64,000 nucleotides of DNA from CAVVGZ01 sp963747965 (lineage in GTDB: Bacteria > Chloroflexota > Anaerolineae > Anaerolineales > Anaerolineaceae). Below the pieces are notes generated by a model that was not told where the DNA came from, did not search any database, and saw only the letters and a program-made list of their open reading frames with translations. Positions within the stretch are counted from its first letter, which is position 1. Each line of letters begins with the position of its first letter. Where the stretch lies: positions 1-64,000 of the forward strand of contig CAVVGZ010000010.1 of NCBI GenBank assembly GCA_963747965.1, read 5' to 3'. The position numbers were made by a program, and so were the translations under genes. Shown here in pieces: positions 45,638 to 54,532 of the stretch.

Positions 45638-46717
45638 CTAAAGCGGGCAAGCCACGCCACGTTCAATTGCAAGCTGGCGTAATTTTTCCACCGAGTTGAC
45701 ATCAATCGGTATACCGATTTTAAGAGACTCCTGTTCAGTCAGGAATTCCAGTTCGCCCGGCAAATACAATCTGGTAGCCGGATCAATTTTTTCAGCTGCA
45801 TAGAACATATCCACATATTTCTCAAGCCGCTGCTGGAATTCACCATGCTCCATGAATGTATCCGGGTTAATTGCCATGATGAAATGACCTACATCATGGT
45901 TGTTGATGTCCTGAAACACCTCGGTGCCAAATAGGGATCCTGAAAGAACCCCAGTCATTACTTCTGTAAAGAAAGCCAGACCAAATCCTTTGAATTCGCC
46001 GATTGGCATCTGGGTTCCGTGAAATACCAGGCCACCCGGCGTTTCTTCGATGTAATCAGCCGGATTGGTGCTGCGTTTGCCGTCTTTTGTGAGCACAAAA
46101 TTGTCCGGGATGGATTCCCCTTCCCGATAAGCCCATTTAACCATACCCTCTCCGGACATGGAAAGAGCCAGGTCCAGCAGGAACGGAAAACCTTTATCAC
46201 GCGGGATTCCCAGCCCCCAGGGGTTGGTCCCGGCAACCGGTGTTTTCGCTCCCCAGGGTGCAAGTTCTGCCCTTGCATTCGTCATAACCACCCCGATCAT
46301 GCCTGCTTTTGTCGCTGTCTCGGCATGATATCCGGCCTGCCCGTAATGGTTGGAATGCCTCACAGTCACTGCGCCGATGCCTACTTTCCGGGCTTTCTCA
46401 ATCGCCAACTTCATGGCTTTATCGGCATTCACATAACCATAACCCTTGTGCCCGTCGGCATGAGCCACTGCAGGTGTGTCTTTAAGGACCTCAAACTGCG
46501 CACCATTAATGACACCACCACCCTCTGTTTGTAAGGTCAGGCGGAACAGTTTTTCTAGACCCTGGCCTTTTCCAGGGTGCCAACGGCTGGCAGCGCTGAC
46601 AATCCCATCTGCAACAATCGTAGATTCTTCATCGTTAGCGCCCAGGGCTTTGAGGTAATCCCGGGTAAACTTAATTAATACATCCCTGGTATATCGTAGC
46701 ACAGGTACATTTCTCAT
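45638..46717 (-). CDS. Ldh-family (malate/L-lactate/ureidoglycolate-type) dehydrogenase
   Basis: A 359-residue NAD(P)-dependent 2-hydroxyacid dehydrogenase of the type-2 malate/L-lactate family, unrelated to Rossmann-fold lactate dehydrogenases. Marks: DGIVSAASRWHPGKG, VTVRHSNHYGQAGYHAETATKAGMIG with the catalytic His (SNHYG), and ANARAELAPWGAKTPVAGTNPWGLGIP. The GKG in place of the usual R-G-H motif at the N-terminal active-site region is slightly unusual. Substrates in the family include ureidoglycolate, malate and diketogulonate. Starts 55 bases after the DUF362 gene. Confidence 0.92.
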   Translation of the reverse strand: MRNVPVLRYTRDVLIKFTRDYLKALGANDEESTIVADGIVSAASRWHPGKGQGLEKLFRLTLQTEGGGVINGAQFEVLKDTPAVAHADGHKGYGYVNADKAMKLAIEKARKVGIGAVTVRHSNHYGQAGYHAETATKAGMIGVVMTNARAELAPWGAKTPVAGTNPWGLGIPRDKGFPFLLDLALSMSGEGMVKWAYREGESIPDNFVLTKDGKRSTNPADYIEETPGGLVFHGTQMPIGEFKGFGLAFFTEVMTGVLSGSLFGTEVFQDINNHDVGHFIMAINPDTFMEHGEFQQRLEKYVDMFYAAEKIDPATRLYLPGELEFLTEQESLKIGIPIDVNSVEKLRQLAIERGVACPL

Positions 46718-46771
46718 TTTAATTCTCCAAACAATAAACGAATTAAATAGTCAACCATTAATATGGGCTAA

Positions 46772-47740
46772 TTATTTTGCCTTATTCATATCTGCAGCGA
46801 TTGCCAGTAAGGCAGGATCGGTAATCTCGTTGCCTGTCTGTTCGGTCGAAAGGTGGGGAGTTGATTCCACGATCTCATAATCCAGGGAACCAATGCCATG
46901 GGCTGCAGCTGCTTTCAACTGGCCAACTTCCTGCACAGGCACGTCTGTCAGCCGGTTTTCTGCACCATAAGACTTGAGGATCTTGACTCCCTCTGCATCA
47001 ATGGCTACCATATCCCCGGATGCCATGATCAGGTTCGAATAGACATAATTACCACGCCCGTGCCATCCCAGGGTATTTCTGCGAGCATCCATAATCACAA
47101 GGTTAGGCTGCCAGGCAAGGTTCAATTCGGCAATTCTGGCTTCCACTGTGTTCTTATCTTCGTGAAGATAATCGCGGTCATCCAGGTCAATATAGCCGAC
47201 ACTGAGCTTGAGTGCGCCGGAATAGCGTCCTGCAGAATGGGTGCGCATGTTTGGCAAATAAACCCGTTTGTTGGCTTCATAAATACTGCGCGGGACACGG
47301 AAGGACTTCCATTCTTTCCCATCAACCTCCAAGGTGACCCATTGGTCGTATTGGAAGTCGATAAATTGTACGTTGTGGCGGTGCAAAACCGGCATAACTC
47401 CCAGGTTCTGGAGGACTTTTTCGGTCGGCCAATCTGCCCGCCCGGAGAGTTCACCAACCGTCACAGTAGCGCCGGCATCCTGAAGAACTTCGATGACTGT
47501 TGCCAAAAAATCCAGGTTGGTCGAAAGCGGGGTTGCGTAGGAGCAGTTGAAGTTTGGCTTGAGCATAACCTTGTCGCCAGTTTGAATGGATTTTTCCAGC
47601 CCGCCCAGCAGCTCAAGGGACTTTTCTACCGAAGCGCGCAGGTAATCCCCATTATAGTGAGGCACCTTGGCAACCAGTGGTTTGCCATTTTTTACATAAA
47701 CATTCTGAGTTCTTGGTCTTGGTTGTACAGTTTCTAACAT
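46772..47740 (-). CDS. DUF362 protein
   Basis: A 322-residue DUF362 protein: GDKVMLKPNFNCSYATPLSTN, DAGATVTVGELSGR, LPNMRTHSAGRYSGALKLSVGYIDLDDRDYLH, and VIMDARRNTLGWHGRGN. There is no C-terminal ferredoxin domain, which many DUF362 proteins carry, and no signal peptide. The biochemical role of the family is unresolved. It stands between the 2-hydroxyacid dehydrogenase and Ldh-type genes with gaps of 28 and 54 bases. Confidence 0.87.
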   Translation of the reverse strand: MLETVQPRPRTQNVYVKNGKPLVAKVPHYNGDYLRASVEKSLELLGGLEKSIQTGDKVMLKPNFNCSYATPLSTNLDFLATVIEVLQDAGATVTVGELSGRADWPTEKVLQNLGVMPVLHRHNVQFIDFQYDQWVTLEVDGKEWKSFRVPRSIYEANKRVYLPNMRTHSAGRYSGALKLSVGYIDLDDRDYLHEDKNTVEARIAELNLAWQPNLVIMDARRNTLGWHGRGNYVYSNLIMASGDMVAIDAEGVKILKSYGAENRLTDVPVQEVGQLKAAAAHGIGSLDYEIVESTPHLSTEQTGNEITDPALLAIAADMNKAK

Positions 47741-47768
47741 GGGTTTCCTCGTAGAGATATAAAAATGG

Positions 47769-48797
47769 TTATCGATTCAAATCTATTTTCGGTGATTGGC
47801 CGGAAAGAATTCGTGAAATTTCTGTTACCGCTTCGCTGAGTTCCAACACCTTGTTTGTCCCGGTGCCTCCGCCAATATGCGGCATCATGATCACGTTGTC
47901 CAGGTCACACAGCGGGCTGTCAGCCGGAAGGGGTTCATATTCCATTACATCCAGGCCAGCCCCGGCTATGATGTTCTCTGACAGAGCATTAATCATCGCT
48001 TCCTCATCTACCACACCCCCCCGGCAGGTGTTGATCAGGTAAGCAGTGCTTTTCATCATTGCAAACTGCTCCTTGCCGATCATCTTTTCATTGTCAGGGG
48101 TATGGGGCACATGCAAACTGACATAATCACTTTGCTTTAAAATTTCATTCAGGGATTGGTAGGTAACCTGGTAGCGTTGCTCCATTTCTGCAGAAAGCCG
48201 GTTAACGTCATTATAGATAACCTGCATGCCAAGGGCATTGGCACGCAAGGCAAGCTCACATCCAACTTCTCCCAGCCCAACGATACCCAGCGTCTTACCC
48301 CGGATTTCATGCACACGCTCGTTTTTCATCCAGTGAAAGGCAAACTTCCATTGTTCGGTGCGCTGGGGTTTGATGCCCCGGTAGCGGTATGCTCCAGTCG
48401 CCACGGCTTCATGGTTGATGAGTAAATCCTTGCTCAAAGCCAGGATAAAAGTCAATGCCATCTCAGCTACGCAGTTGGGTCCTTTGCGAGGCGATGATCC
48501 AAATTGAATGCCGTTTTTTCTAACCGCATCCGCGTCAACATTGTAATAATTGCGGCCCATTTTTACCAGGGCTCGAACACCCTTAAGGGAATTGAGCATC
48601 TCCTCATTCACAACTGCAAACTTGGTGATAATTCCGTCAAATGGTCCTTGGGCTGTATCGGTCAGGTTGGATGCGTCCGCAGGACATACCAGTTCTATAT
48701 CTTCAAATTTAGCGTTAACCTCGGGTATTGAGCCAAAGAACTCGCTGTCAGTTACCAGAACTCTTTTTTTCGTCAATTGGTTTAATCCCATCCTCAT
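47769..48797 (-). CDS. D-isomer-specific 2-hydroxyacid dehydrogenase
   Basis: A 342-residue dehydrogenase of the phosphoglycerate dehydrogenase type. NAD fingerprint GIVGLGEVGCELALRANALG (near residue 170), catalytic Arg in INTCRGGVVDE, Glu in MEYEPLP and His in MMPHIGGGT. No ACT or other regulatory domain, so a catabolic keto-acid reductase or hydroxyacid oxidase fits better than serine synthesis. It may act together with the Ldh-type enzyme two genes on to change hydroxyacid stereochemistry through a keto acid; that is inference. Confidence 0.93.
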   Translation of the reverse strand: MRMGLNQLTKKRVLVTDSEFFGSIPEVNAKFEDIELVCPADASNLTDTAQGPFDGIITKFAVVNEEMLNSLKGVRALVKMGRNYYNVDADAVRKNGIQFGSSPRKGPNCVAEMALTFILALSKDLLINHEAVATGAYRYRGIKPQRTEQWKFAFHWMKNERVHEIRGKTLGIVGLGEVGCELALRANALGMQVIYNDVNRLSAEMEQRYQVTYQSLNEILKQSDYVSLHVPHTPDNEKMIGKEQFAMMKSTAYLINTCRGGVVDEEAMINALSENIIAGAGLDVMEYEPLPADSPLCDLDNVIMMPHIGGGTGTNKVLELSEAVTEISRILSGQSPKIDLNR

Positions 48798-48858
48798 TTT
48801 CTCCTATAAATAATTCTTGCTAATAACGGGTTGATAATTAGTATAAATGAATAATCCT

Positions 48859-49965
48859 CTAGAGACGTTTGAGAGCCTCCAGCTCTGCTCCCTGCGGAGT
48901 AATAGAGATACGGAGGACACCTTCTGCTCCAAAATCCCCGCCATCCACTACCTTATAGCCAAGCCCGGACAACTTGGCGAGGACCTCTTTTGCCGCCCGG
49001 AAGGCGATCAGGTTCACTGTGGACCCCTGCAGCACATCCACATTTAACTTGTTCAATGCAAAAAGTGCTTTTCGGTGATTTTCTGCAAGCAAACTGTGCC
49101 GGGATTCGTGGTTGGCCTTAAAATTCGGAAATGCTTCTATTGCTGCAAACTGGATCTGGGCGTTAGTACAGATTGAAATCACCTGTTTCTGGGTTTTAAA
49201 GACCTTCATCCATTTTTCCGGACCGGCGATGTACCCCAGGTAGAAACGTTCCATGCCTGTACCAGGCCATAATTCGCCCAGGATGGTTACATAATCTTGA
49301 ATACCGGGCGTGGCTGCCACAGAAGGACAGTCTCCCTCATTCATCCAGGGCGACAGTCCCTGATCCCATAACAGGTCAACGGAATTCGCCTTAACCAGTT
49401 CTCCAATTTGCTGAACTTCCACTAAGGAATACACCCCGCCGGTTAACCTTGAAGGGGATTCCAGGTAAATCATTCTGCAGCCTTCTGCTATTGCATGCTG
49501 GATTCCTTCAATTGTCGGGAGCAGCCGCCTGGAATCTACAGGCAGAGAGACAACTTTCATGGGACGAATTCCAATCGCCTTGTGAACCCCGGGGTGGACA
49601 ACAGTGGGTATTGCGATGGATGGCTGCTGGTCGCCGATATTCTGGATGGAAAGAAAGCGGCATTCCTGCATTCCGGCTGTAACCTGAACAGTATCCTGGT
49701 TATAGTTGGCAAAACCCGATTCCTGCAGGTAAGTAACGATGGAGTCCCGCAAGGACGGGACACCTGGTACATCTACATAATGGGTCTCACCTGCTTCCAA
49801 TGCTTTAATGGCGCCATCCAAAATCGATTCATCAGGCAGGAAATTGGGGTGATCCGTGCTTAAATCCATCTCCCGTTCCTGAACAGGCAGCAACGCCGCT
49901 GCATGCAGGAATTGATTGCCTTCCCGTTTCGAGATAATTCTATTTTTTGTTTGGGAAACTGACAT
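48859..49965 (-). CDS. Aminotransferase class I/II homologue without the PLP lysine
   Basis: A 368-residue protein with the fold-I aminotransferase layout: HYVDVPGVPSLRDSIVTYL, VTAGMQECRFL, IYLESPSRLTGGVYSL (in place of NPNNPTG), LLWDQGLSPW with the Asp that contacts the pyridine nitrogen, and VTILGELWPGTGMERFYLGYIAGP in place of the usual S-F-S-K block. The position of the Schiff-base Lys is Trp233. Normal transamination is not expected. It is the first gene behind the promoter/operator at 50256-50308, in a strand with three further active-looking PLP enzymes. Possible roles are a PLP-free enzyme, a ligand-binding protein or a partner subunit. The frame is intact. Confidence 0.85.
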   Translation of the reverse strand: MSVSQTKNRIISKREGNQFLHAAALLPVQEREMDLSTDHPNFLPDESILDGAIKALEAGETHYVDVPGVPSLRDSIVTYLQESGFANYNQDTVQVTAGMQECRFLSIQNIGDQQPSIAIPTVVHPGVHKAIGIRPMKVVSLPVDSRRLLPTIEGIQHAIAEGCRMIYLESPSRLTGGVYSLVEVQQIGELVKANSVDLLWDQGLSPWMNEGDCPSVAATPGIQDYVTILGELWPGTGMERFYLGYIAGPEKWMKVFKTQKQVISICTNAQIQFAAIEAFPNFKANHESRHSLLAENHRKALFALNKLNVDVLQGSTVNLIAFRAAKEVLAKLSGLGYKVVDGGDFGAEGVLRISITPQGAELEALKRL

Positions 49966-50255
49966 CGTATTCAGTCCTCCATTAAGAAATATTGGTTTGG
50001 TAAAGAAGGAATTGGGATTTATTAATCACATTTGGCAATTCAGAAAAAACAACAGGCCGGGTTGAAGCAGTTTAAGACATGATTTTTTTGCGACATCCGT
50101 AGCAAATGGTTAATCCGTTTATGAACTGATAACTGATTGAAGCAGTTGAATCCTACAAATCAGATTATATCACTCTTATTAGTAACGAACTTTTGCAGCC
50201 CGAAATATCTTTGGGGTCAAAAAGAATCTGGCGATGTACTGATGAGCATTGCATC
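49966..50255 (-). other. Long 5' leader of the 30-50 kb gene run
   Basis: About 300 bases between the predicted start site near 50273 and the first gene. It is A/T-rich; I see no coding sequence, riboswitch signature or terminator. A leader this long leaves room for post-initiation control. Confidence 0.4.
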
Positions 50256-50275
50256 GATTGTCGACAATAGACAAT
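50256..50275. promoter_or_regulatory. Operator, copy 2 of the 20-bp element (GntR candidate site)
   Basis: The minus strand reads ATTGTCTATTGTCGACAATC, including the perfect 12-bp palindrome ATTGTCGACAAT and an extra ATTGT half-site. It differs from the copy at 30241-30260 at two bases and also lies at the start site just after a -10 box. Confidence 0.78.
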
Positions 50276-50279
50276 GGTT

Positions 50280-50308
50280 AATATATCACTTTTCAAAACA
50301 GGTGTCAA
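50280..50308 (-). promoter_or_regulatory. Sigma-70 promoter of the 30-50 kb gene run
   Basis: Minus-strand TTGACA (50303-50308), 17 bases, TATATT (50280-50285). The -35 box is perfect, the -10 box has one mismatch. The operator begins four bases after the -10 box. Confidence 0.88.
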
Positions 50309-50413
50309 GAAAATGGGCAGGGAAACTGTTATTCGTTCTCGATTATAATATGAAGACGTTTATCGGTTCGATTATTTTATCTCATTTTTTCTTCACAAAT
50401 CATACGGGGAATT

Positions 50414-51232
50414 ATGACAAAAATTGATGACTTGAAAGGTTGTTATTTCCCCCTCACGCCCAAAGGGATTGCCTGCCTGGTAGGAGATATCCCCTGGCAT
50501 TATGGAACAGAATACCTCACGATTTTATATCGGACAAAACCAGGCGCTATTTCCAACTACCTGCCCGCACCCTTAGAACCAGGACCCGATCCGGATCTTG
50601 CTTATGTGGCTTTCAGTAAATGGTGGTCCCTTTCTGAAAGTCAAAAAGATATGGCTTTTATCAATCCGGAAAGAACCCAATATAAGGAAGCTGCTATCTG
50701 GGCCAGCTGCTCTTATAATGGAGAATCCGGGCAGATTTGCTTGCATATCTGGGTGGATAATGATTTCAGCATGGCACGCGGCTGGTTCATGGGTTTTCCA
50801 AAAAAATTAGGGGAGATTTCTATTACGGAATACCAACCATTGAATCCGATAATGAATCCGCTTGGTGTTGATGCAAAAATGAAAGGTTTTGTGGCAACTC
50901 ACGGTGAGAGATTGATGGAGGGGTCATTAACAATCCAACGCCAGATTAAACCATCTGAGCTTCCCAACCCAATTGGTCTGCCTGTCTTTCACATTCGTCA
51001 TTTTCCAAGCATTGTTCCCGGAGCAGATCCTTCCGTATTGGAATTGGTTAAATTAGGTGCCCAGGATGTACATTATGGGGAAATTGCATGGCAGGGAAAT
51101 GGTAACTTGAGGTTTTTTCCTTCTGAAATTGAGGAACATATGGATTTGGCACCTGAAAATATTATCGACGCATATCACTATTTTTCAGGGTACACATTTC
51201 CTGGAGGGGAAGTTGTCCACGATTGGTTATAA
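50414..51232 (+). CDS. Acetoacetate decarboxylase-family protein
   Basis: A 272-residue ADC-fold protein. The family signature ARGWFMGFPKKLGEI carries the Schiff-base lysine (Lys130 or 131); YLPAPLEPGPDPDLAYVAF and the GEIAWQGNGNLRFFPS tail are also typical. True acetoacetate decarboxylases share the fold with aldolase-dehydratases, so the reaction is open. It lies alone between the operator at 50 kb and the HisC-type gene and is transcribed away from the long minus-strand run, probably from a TATAAT at 50344-50349. Confidence 0.85.
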   Translation: MTKIDDLKGCYFPLTPKGIACLVGDIPWHYGTEYLTILYRTKPGAISNYLPAPLEPGPDPDLAYVAFSKWWSLSESQKDMAFINPERTQYKEAAIWASCSYNGESGQICLHIWVDNDFSMARGWFMGFPKKLGEISITEYQPLNPIMNPLGVDAKMKGFVATHGERLMEGSLTIQRQIKPSELPNPIGLPVFHIRHFPSIVPGADPSVLELVKLGAQDVHYGEIAWQGNGNLRFFPSEIEEHMDLAPENIIDAYHYFSGYTFPGGEVVHDWL

Positions 51233-51442
51233 ACATATCCGGGATTATGGCATATTAATAATAATTTTCCAGATCTATGATTAATTTCTCATTGGTAGTG
51301 AATTTATGAGGCGTACCTCTTTCAAGACATCTCCTAAGATGTACCCTTCAGAACATGGAAGCCGAATTATTAGATGGCAGTCCACGAGGATAATTTCCGA
51401 TCAATAACGCCAGCAAATAATACCTAGGACAAAAGAGGAACA

Positions 51443-52552
51443 ATGATGGATATCAGCAAGATCGCTCGCCCTTGTATCTTGAAACAAAAAGAATATATTC
51501 CAGGAAAACCTGTCGAGGAAGTTCAGAGAGAGTATGGTCTGACCGACATTATTAAGGTGGCATCCAATGAAAATCCGTTGGGTGTCTCCCCTTTAGCTCT
51601 GCAGGCAATGCTCAATGAATTAAAGACAAACATCAATCTTTATCCAGAAGGTTCCTGTCACGACCTGGTGCAAAAGCTAGCCTCCATCCACAAATTAAAC
51701 CCCGATCATTTCATGGTTGATAATGGTTTGGACGGGGTCATCACAATGATTGGGCTTGCATTTATTAACCCTGGAGATGAAGTTGTCTATAGTGATCTGT
51801 CCTTCCCGGCCTATGCAAATATAACCAATAAAATGGATGGGAAAGGAATTATTGTCCCTATCCTGCCAGACTACCGTCAGGATATTAAAGGGATGATTGC
51901 TGCAGTAACCAGCAGAACGAAAATGGTCTTTCTATGTAATCCAAACAATCCTACCGGAACAATCATCTCAAAACAAGAATTCGAATTGGTTATTCATTCA
52001 GTCCCTGAAAATGTGCTGATCATATCAGATGAAGCATATTATGATTTTGCAGATAATCCTGATTATCCGCAAACCCTGAATTATTTACCTGATCGTGATA
52101 ATTTGATCATACTTAGAACATTCTCTAAAGTAATGGGGCTCGCTGGAATTCGCATTGGCTATGCAATGGCTCATCCAGATATCATAAAAATACTGTACAA
52201 AGCACGCGAGCCATTTCCAGTCAATCGGATCGCACAGGTTGGAGCGCTTGCTTCCCTTAATGATCATGATTTTGTGAATAAATCAATAGAAAATAATAAT
52301 GAGGGTTTGAACCAATATTACAAAGCATTTGATGAAATGGGAATAAAATATGCCATGAGCCAGACGAATTTCATCTTTGCCGATCTTGGAACACCTGCAG
52401 CCCCCATTTTTGAAGCCCTCCTGCGTGAGGGGATCATTATCAGGCCACTGGGAGCCCAGGGTAGACCGAACTGCATCAGGATAACAATCGGAACAAAGGA
52501 ACAAAACAAACGCGTCATAAATGCCCTAAAAAAGCAGTTGGAAAAAAGATAG
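51443..52552 (+). CDS. HisC-family aminotransferase, probably aromatic amino-acid aminotransferase
   Basis: A 369-residue HisC-type PLP enzyme: KVASNENPLGVSPLA, LYPEGSCHDL, FLCNPNNPTGTIIS, ISDEAYYDFA and ILRTFSKVMGLAGIRIGYA with Schiff-base Lys229; the C-terminal RPNCIRITIGTKEQN holds the substrate-carboxylate Arg. AGAGGAAC precedes the ATG pair at 51443/51446. HisC relatives often use phenylalanine and tyrosine, and no histidine genes are near. With IorA, IorB and the ADP-forming synthetase downstream it would supply arylpyruvates. So histidinol-phosphate activity is possible but less likely. Confidence 0.88.
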   Translation: MMDISKIARPCILKQKEYIPGKPVEEVQREYGLTDIIKVASNENPLGVSPLALQAMLNELKTNINLYPEGSCHDLVQKLASIHKLNPDHFMVDNGLDGVITMIGLAFINPGDEVVYSDLSFPAYANITNKMDGKGIIVPILPDYRQDIKGMIAAVTSRTKMVFLCNPNNPTGTIISKQEFELVIHSVPENVLIISDEAYYDFADNPDYPQTLNYLPDRDNLIILRTFSKVMGLAGIRIGYAMAHPDIIKILYKAREPFPVNRIAQVGALASLNDHDFVNKSIENNNEGLNQYYKAFDEMGIKYAMSQTNFIFADLGTPAAPIFEALLREGIIIRPLGAQGRPNCIRITIGTKEQNKRVINALKKQLEKR

Positions 52553-52612
52553 GCTTTACATTCAGATTAATAATAGCGATAGTTTGAATCCGCCATAAAG
52601 ACATACATTTTA

Positions 52613-52632
52613 AAATATGATCAATCATATTT
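52613..52632. promoter_or_regulatory. Perfect palindrome upstream of iorA, likely operator
   Basis: AAATATGAT-CA-ATCATATTT, nine-base perfect arms, 27 bases before the iorA start codon. Position and symmetry suggest a repressor or Lrp-like site controlling iorAB and the acyl-CoA synthetase. No regulator gene is adjacent. Confidence 0.55.
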
Positions 52633-52658
52633 GATGAAAAATAACCTGGAGGTGAAAT

Positions 52659-54530
52659 GTGAAGAAATTAATTACCGGTAATGAAGCTGTGGCACTGGGA
52701 GCGGTAGCTGCCGGGGTAAAGGCCGTAACGGGCTATCCTGGTACGCCGTCCACAGGGACAATCACCTATTTATTATCCATGGACCTGCCGGATACACATG
52801 TGGAATGGAGTGTAAACGAAAAGGTTGCCATCGACGTTGCCGCTGGTCTTGGGTGGGGAGGGCACCGCGTTCTGGTAACGATGAAAATGTCGGGTGTAAA
52901 TGTCGCAGCGGATTCACTGGTCTCCATCGCCCACTCGGGCGTGGATGGCGGTATGGTCATCTATGTCGCAGATGACCCCGGTGTGAGCGCCGGTATGGTG
53001 GAACAGGACAGCCGCGCTTATGCCTTGATGGCGGATATGGTTATTCTGGAACCTTCCTCTGTGAAGGAATCCTACGAAATGACAAAATTTGCCTTCGATC
53101 TCTCGGAGCAAATCCAGACCCCTGTTTTTGTCCGTTCGGTCACAGCCCTGGCAAACTCTTTTGCCGAGGTGGATATTGAACCACCCGGAAAAGTCTCCCA
53201 GGCAGAACCGCTGCTGGTCAGGGATATTAACCGCTATACCAAGGCTGGCTCGGTAATTGGAAAAACCCAGCATCAGAAGATAATTAACAATCTCGAAAAA
53301 GCCGGCCAGATCCTGGAGGAGATTGGTTTCAATAAGATCCATCTATCTGCGAATAAAGGCGGTCTGGGGATTATTACGGTCGGCATTACGGCTGCCTACA
53401 TGGATGAAGCTTTCGAGATGCTGGAACAGCACACTTCCGTGAAAAGGGATGAGATTTCGGTTCTGAACGTTTACGCTTCTTTACCATTCCCGGAAAAGAA
53501 GGTTCGCCAGTTATTGGCACACTGCGGCACAATCCTGGTTCTGGAGGAGTTGGAACCGCACCTTGAGAAGAACGTGTATGTCGAAGCCCAAAAAACCGGG
53601 TTTAATGGAAAAATCGTCGGCAAACTGGATAACACCCTCAGCCGGATTGGTGAATACGGGGTAGAGCAAATAGTCCGCGGCACTGCTGCAGCACTTGGGC
53701 TGGATTTTCCGGAAGACTTACTCAAAGGTATGAACTCAGGGGAGGCATATGCGGCTGACCGGCCGATCACCGTCTGTGCCGGATGCCCGCACCGCGGAAC
53801 CTATATGGCAATCATTGATGCCCTCCGCAGGCTGCGCTTGAAAAAGAGCGAAGTTATGGTTACTGGCGACATTGGCTGCACCATATTGGGCATGAATCCA
53901 CCTTATGACATAATCTGGAACGAAATATCCATGGGTGCCAGTGTCAGCCTGGCACAGGGATACGTTTATGCAGGGGTAAAAACCCCGGTAATTGCCACAA
54001 TCGGAGATTCAACCTTCTTCCACGGTGGTATTCCGGGATTGATCAATGCCATCCAGCATGATGTAAACATGACCCTGATTATCATGGACAACCGCTGGAC
54101 GGCGATGACCGGTATGCAGGAGAATCCCGGAACCTCTAAAAAATACCAGGGGGAAGGTTATGTTGAAGTGGACATCGCCAGGATTGTCCCGGCTCTTGGT
54201 GTGACCCAGTACTTTGAGATGGATCCATTCAATTACAGGGAGTCATCCGAAATATTACAGAAGGCATTAAAGCTGCCCGGGGTTAAGGTTGTATTGGCAC
54301 GCGGTGAATGTGCAATCCAGGTGGTACGCCATAACGAAGTTGAAAAAATTGTGAGAGTGATTGATGAAAACTGTAACCAATGCAAGTTGTGTATCATGGT
54401 TACAGGGTGTGCCGCCCTCAGCCTGGGTAATGGTACCGTACTGGTGGATGAAGCATTATGTACCGGATGTGGATTGTGCGTGGCAGTATGCAACCGGAAC
54501 GCAATGGAATTAATGGATCGGGAGTATTAA
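52659..54530 (+). CDS. iorA: Indolepyruvate:ferredoxin oxidoreductase, alpha subunit
   Basis: Oxidatively decarboxylates aryl pyruvates to aryl-acetyl-CoA, passing electrons to ferredoxin. The 623-residue protein starts at GTG behind GGAGG. Domains: N-terminal pyrimidine domain (TGNEAVALGAVAAGVKAVTGYPGTPST), a central transketolase-like part, TPP domain (CAGCPHRGTYMAI and VTGDIGCTILG ... GDSTFFHGGIPGL), and two 4Fe-4S sites at the end: Cys572/575/578/584 (a CX2CX2CX5C form) and Cys601/604/607/611. Oxygen-sensitive, so an anaerobic lifestyle fits. Two bases separate it from iorB. Confidence 0.95.
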   Translation: MKKLITGNEAVALGAVAAGVKAVTGYPGTPSTGTITYLLSMDLPDTHVEWSVNEKVAIDVAAGLGWGGHRVLVTMKMSGVNVAADSLVSIAHSGVDGGMVIYVADDPGVSAGMVEQDSRAYALMADMVILEPSSVKESYEMTKFAFDLSEQIQTPVFVRSVTALANSFAEVDIEPPGKVSQAEPLLVRDINRYTKAGSVIGKTQHQKIINNLEKAGQILEEIGFNKIHLSANKGGLGIITVGITAAYMDEAFEMLEQHTSVKRDEISVLNVYASLPFPEKKVRQLLAHCGTILVLEELEPHLEKNVYVEAQKTGFNGKIVGKLDNTLSRIGEYGVEQIVRGTAAALGLDFPEDLLKGMNSGEAYAADRPITVCAGCPHRGTYMAIIDALRRLRLKKSEVMVTGDIGCTILGMNPPYDIIWNEISMGASVSLAQGYVYAGVKTPVIATIGDSTFFHGGIPGLINAIQHDVNMTLIIMDNRWTAMTGMQENPGTSKKYQGEGYVEVDIARIVPALGVTQYFEMDPFNYRESSEILQKALKLPGVKVVLARGECAIQVVRHNEVEKIVRVIDENCNQCKLCIMVTGCAALSLGNGTVLVDEALCTGCGLCVAVCNRNAMELMDREY

Positions 54531-54532
54531 TC

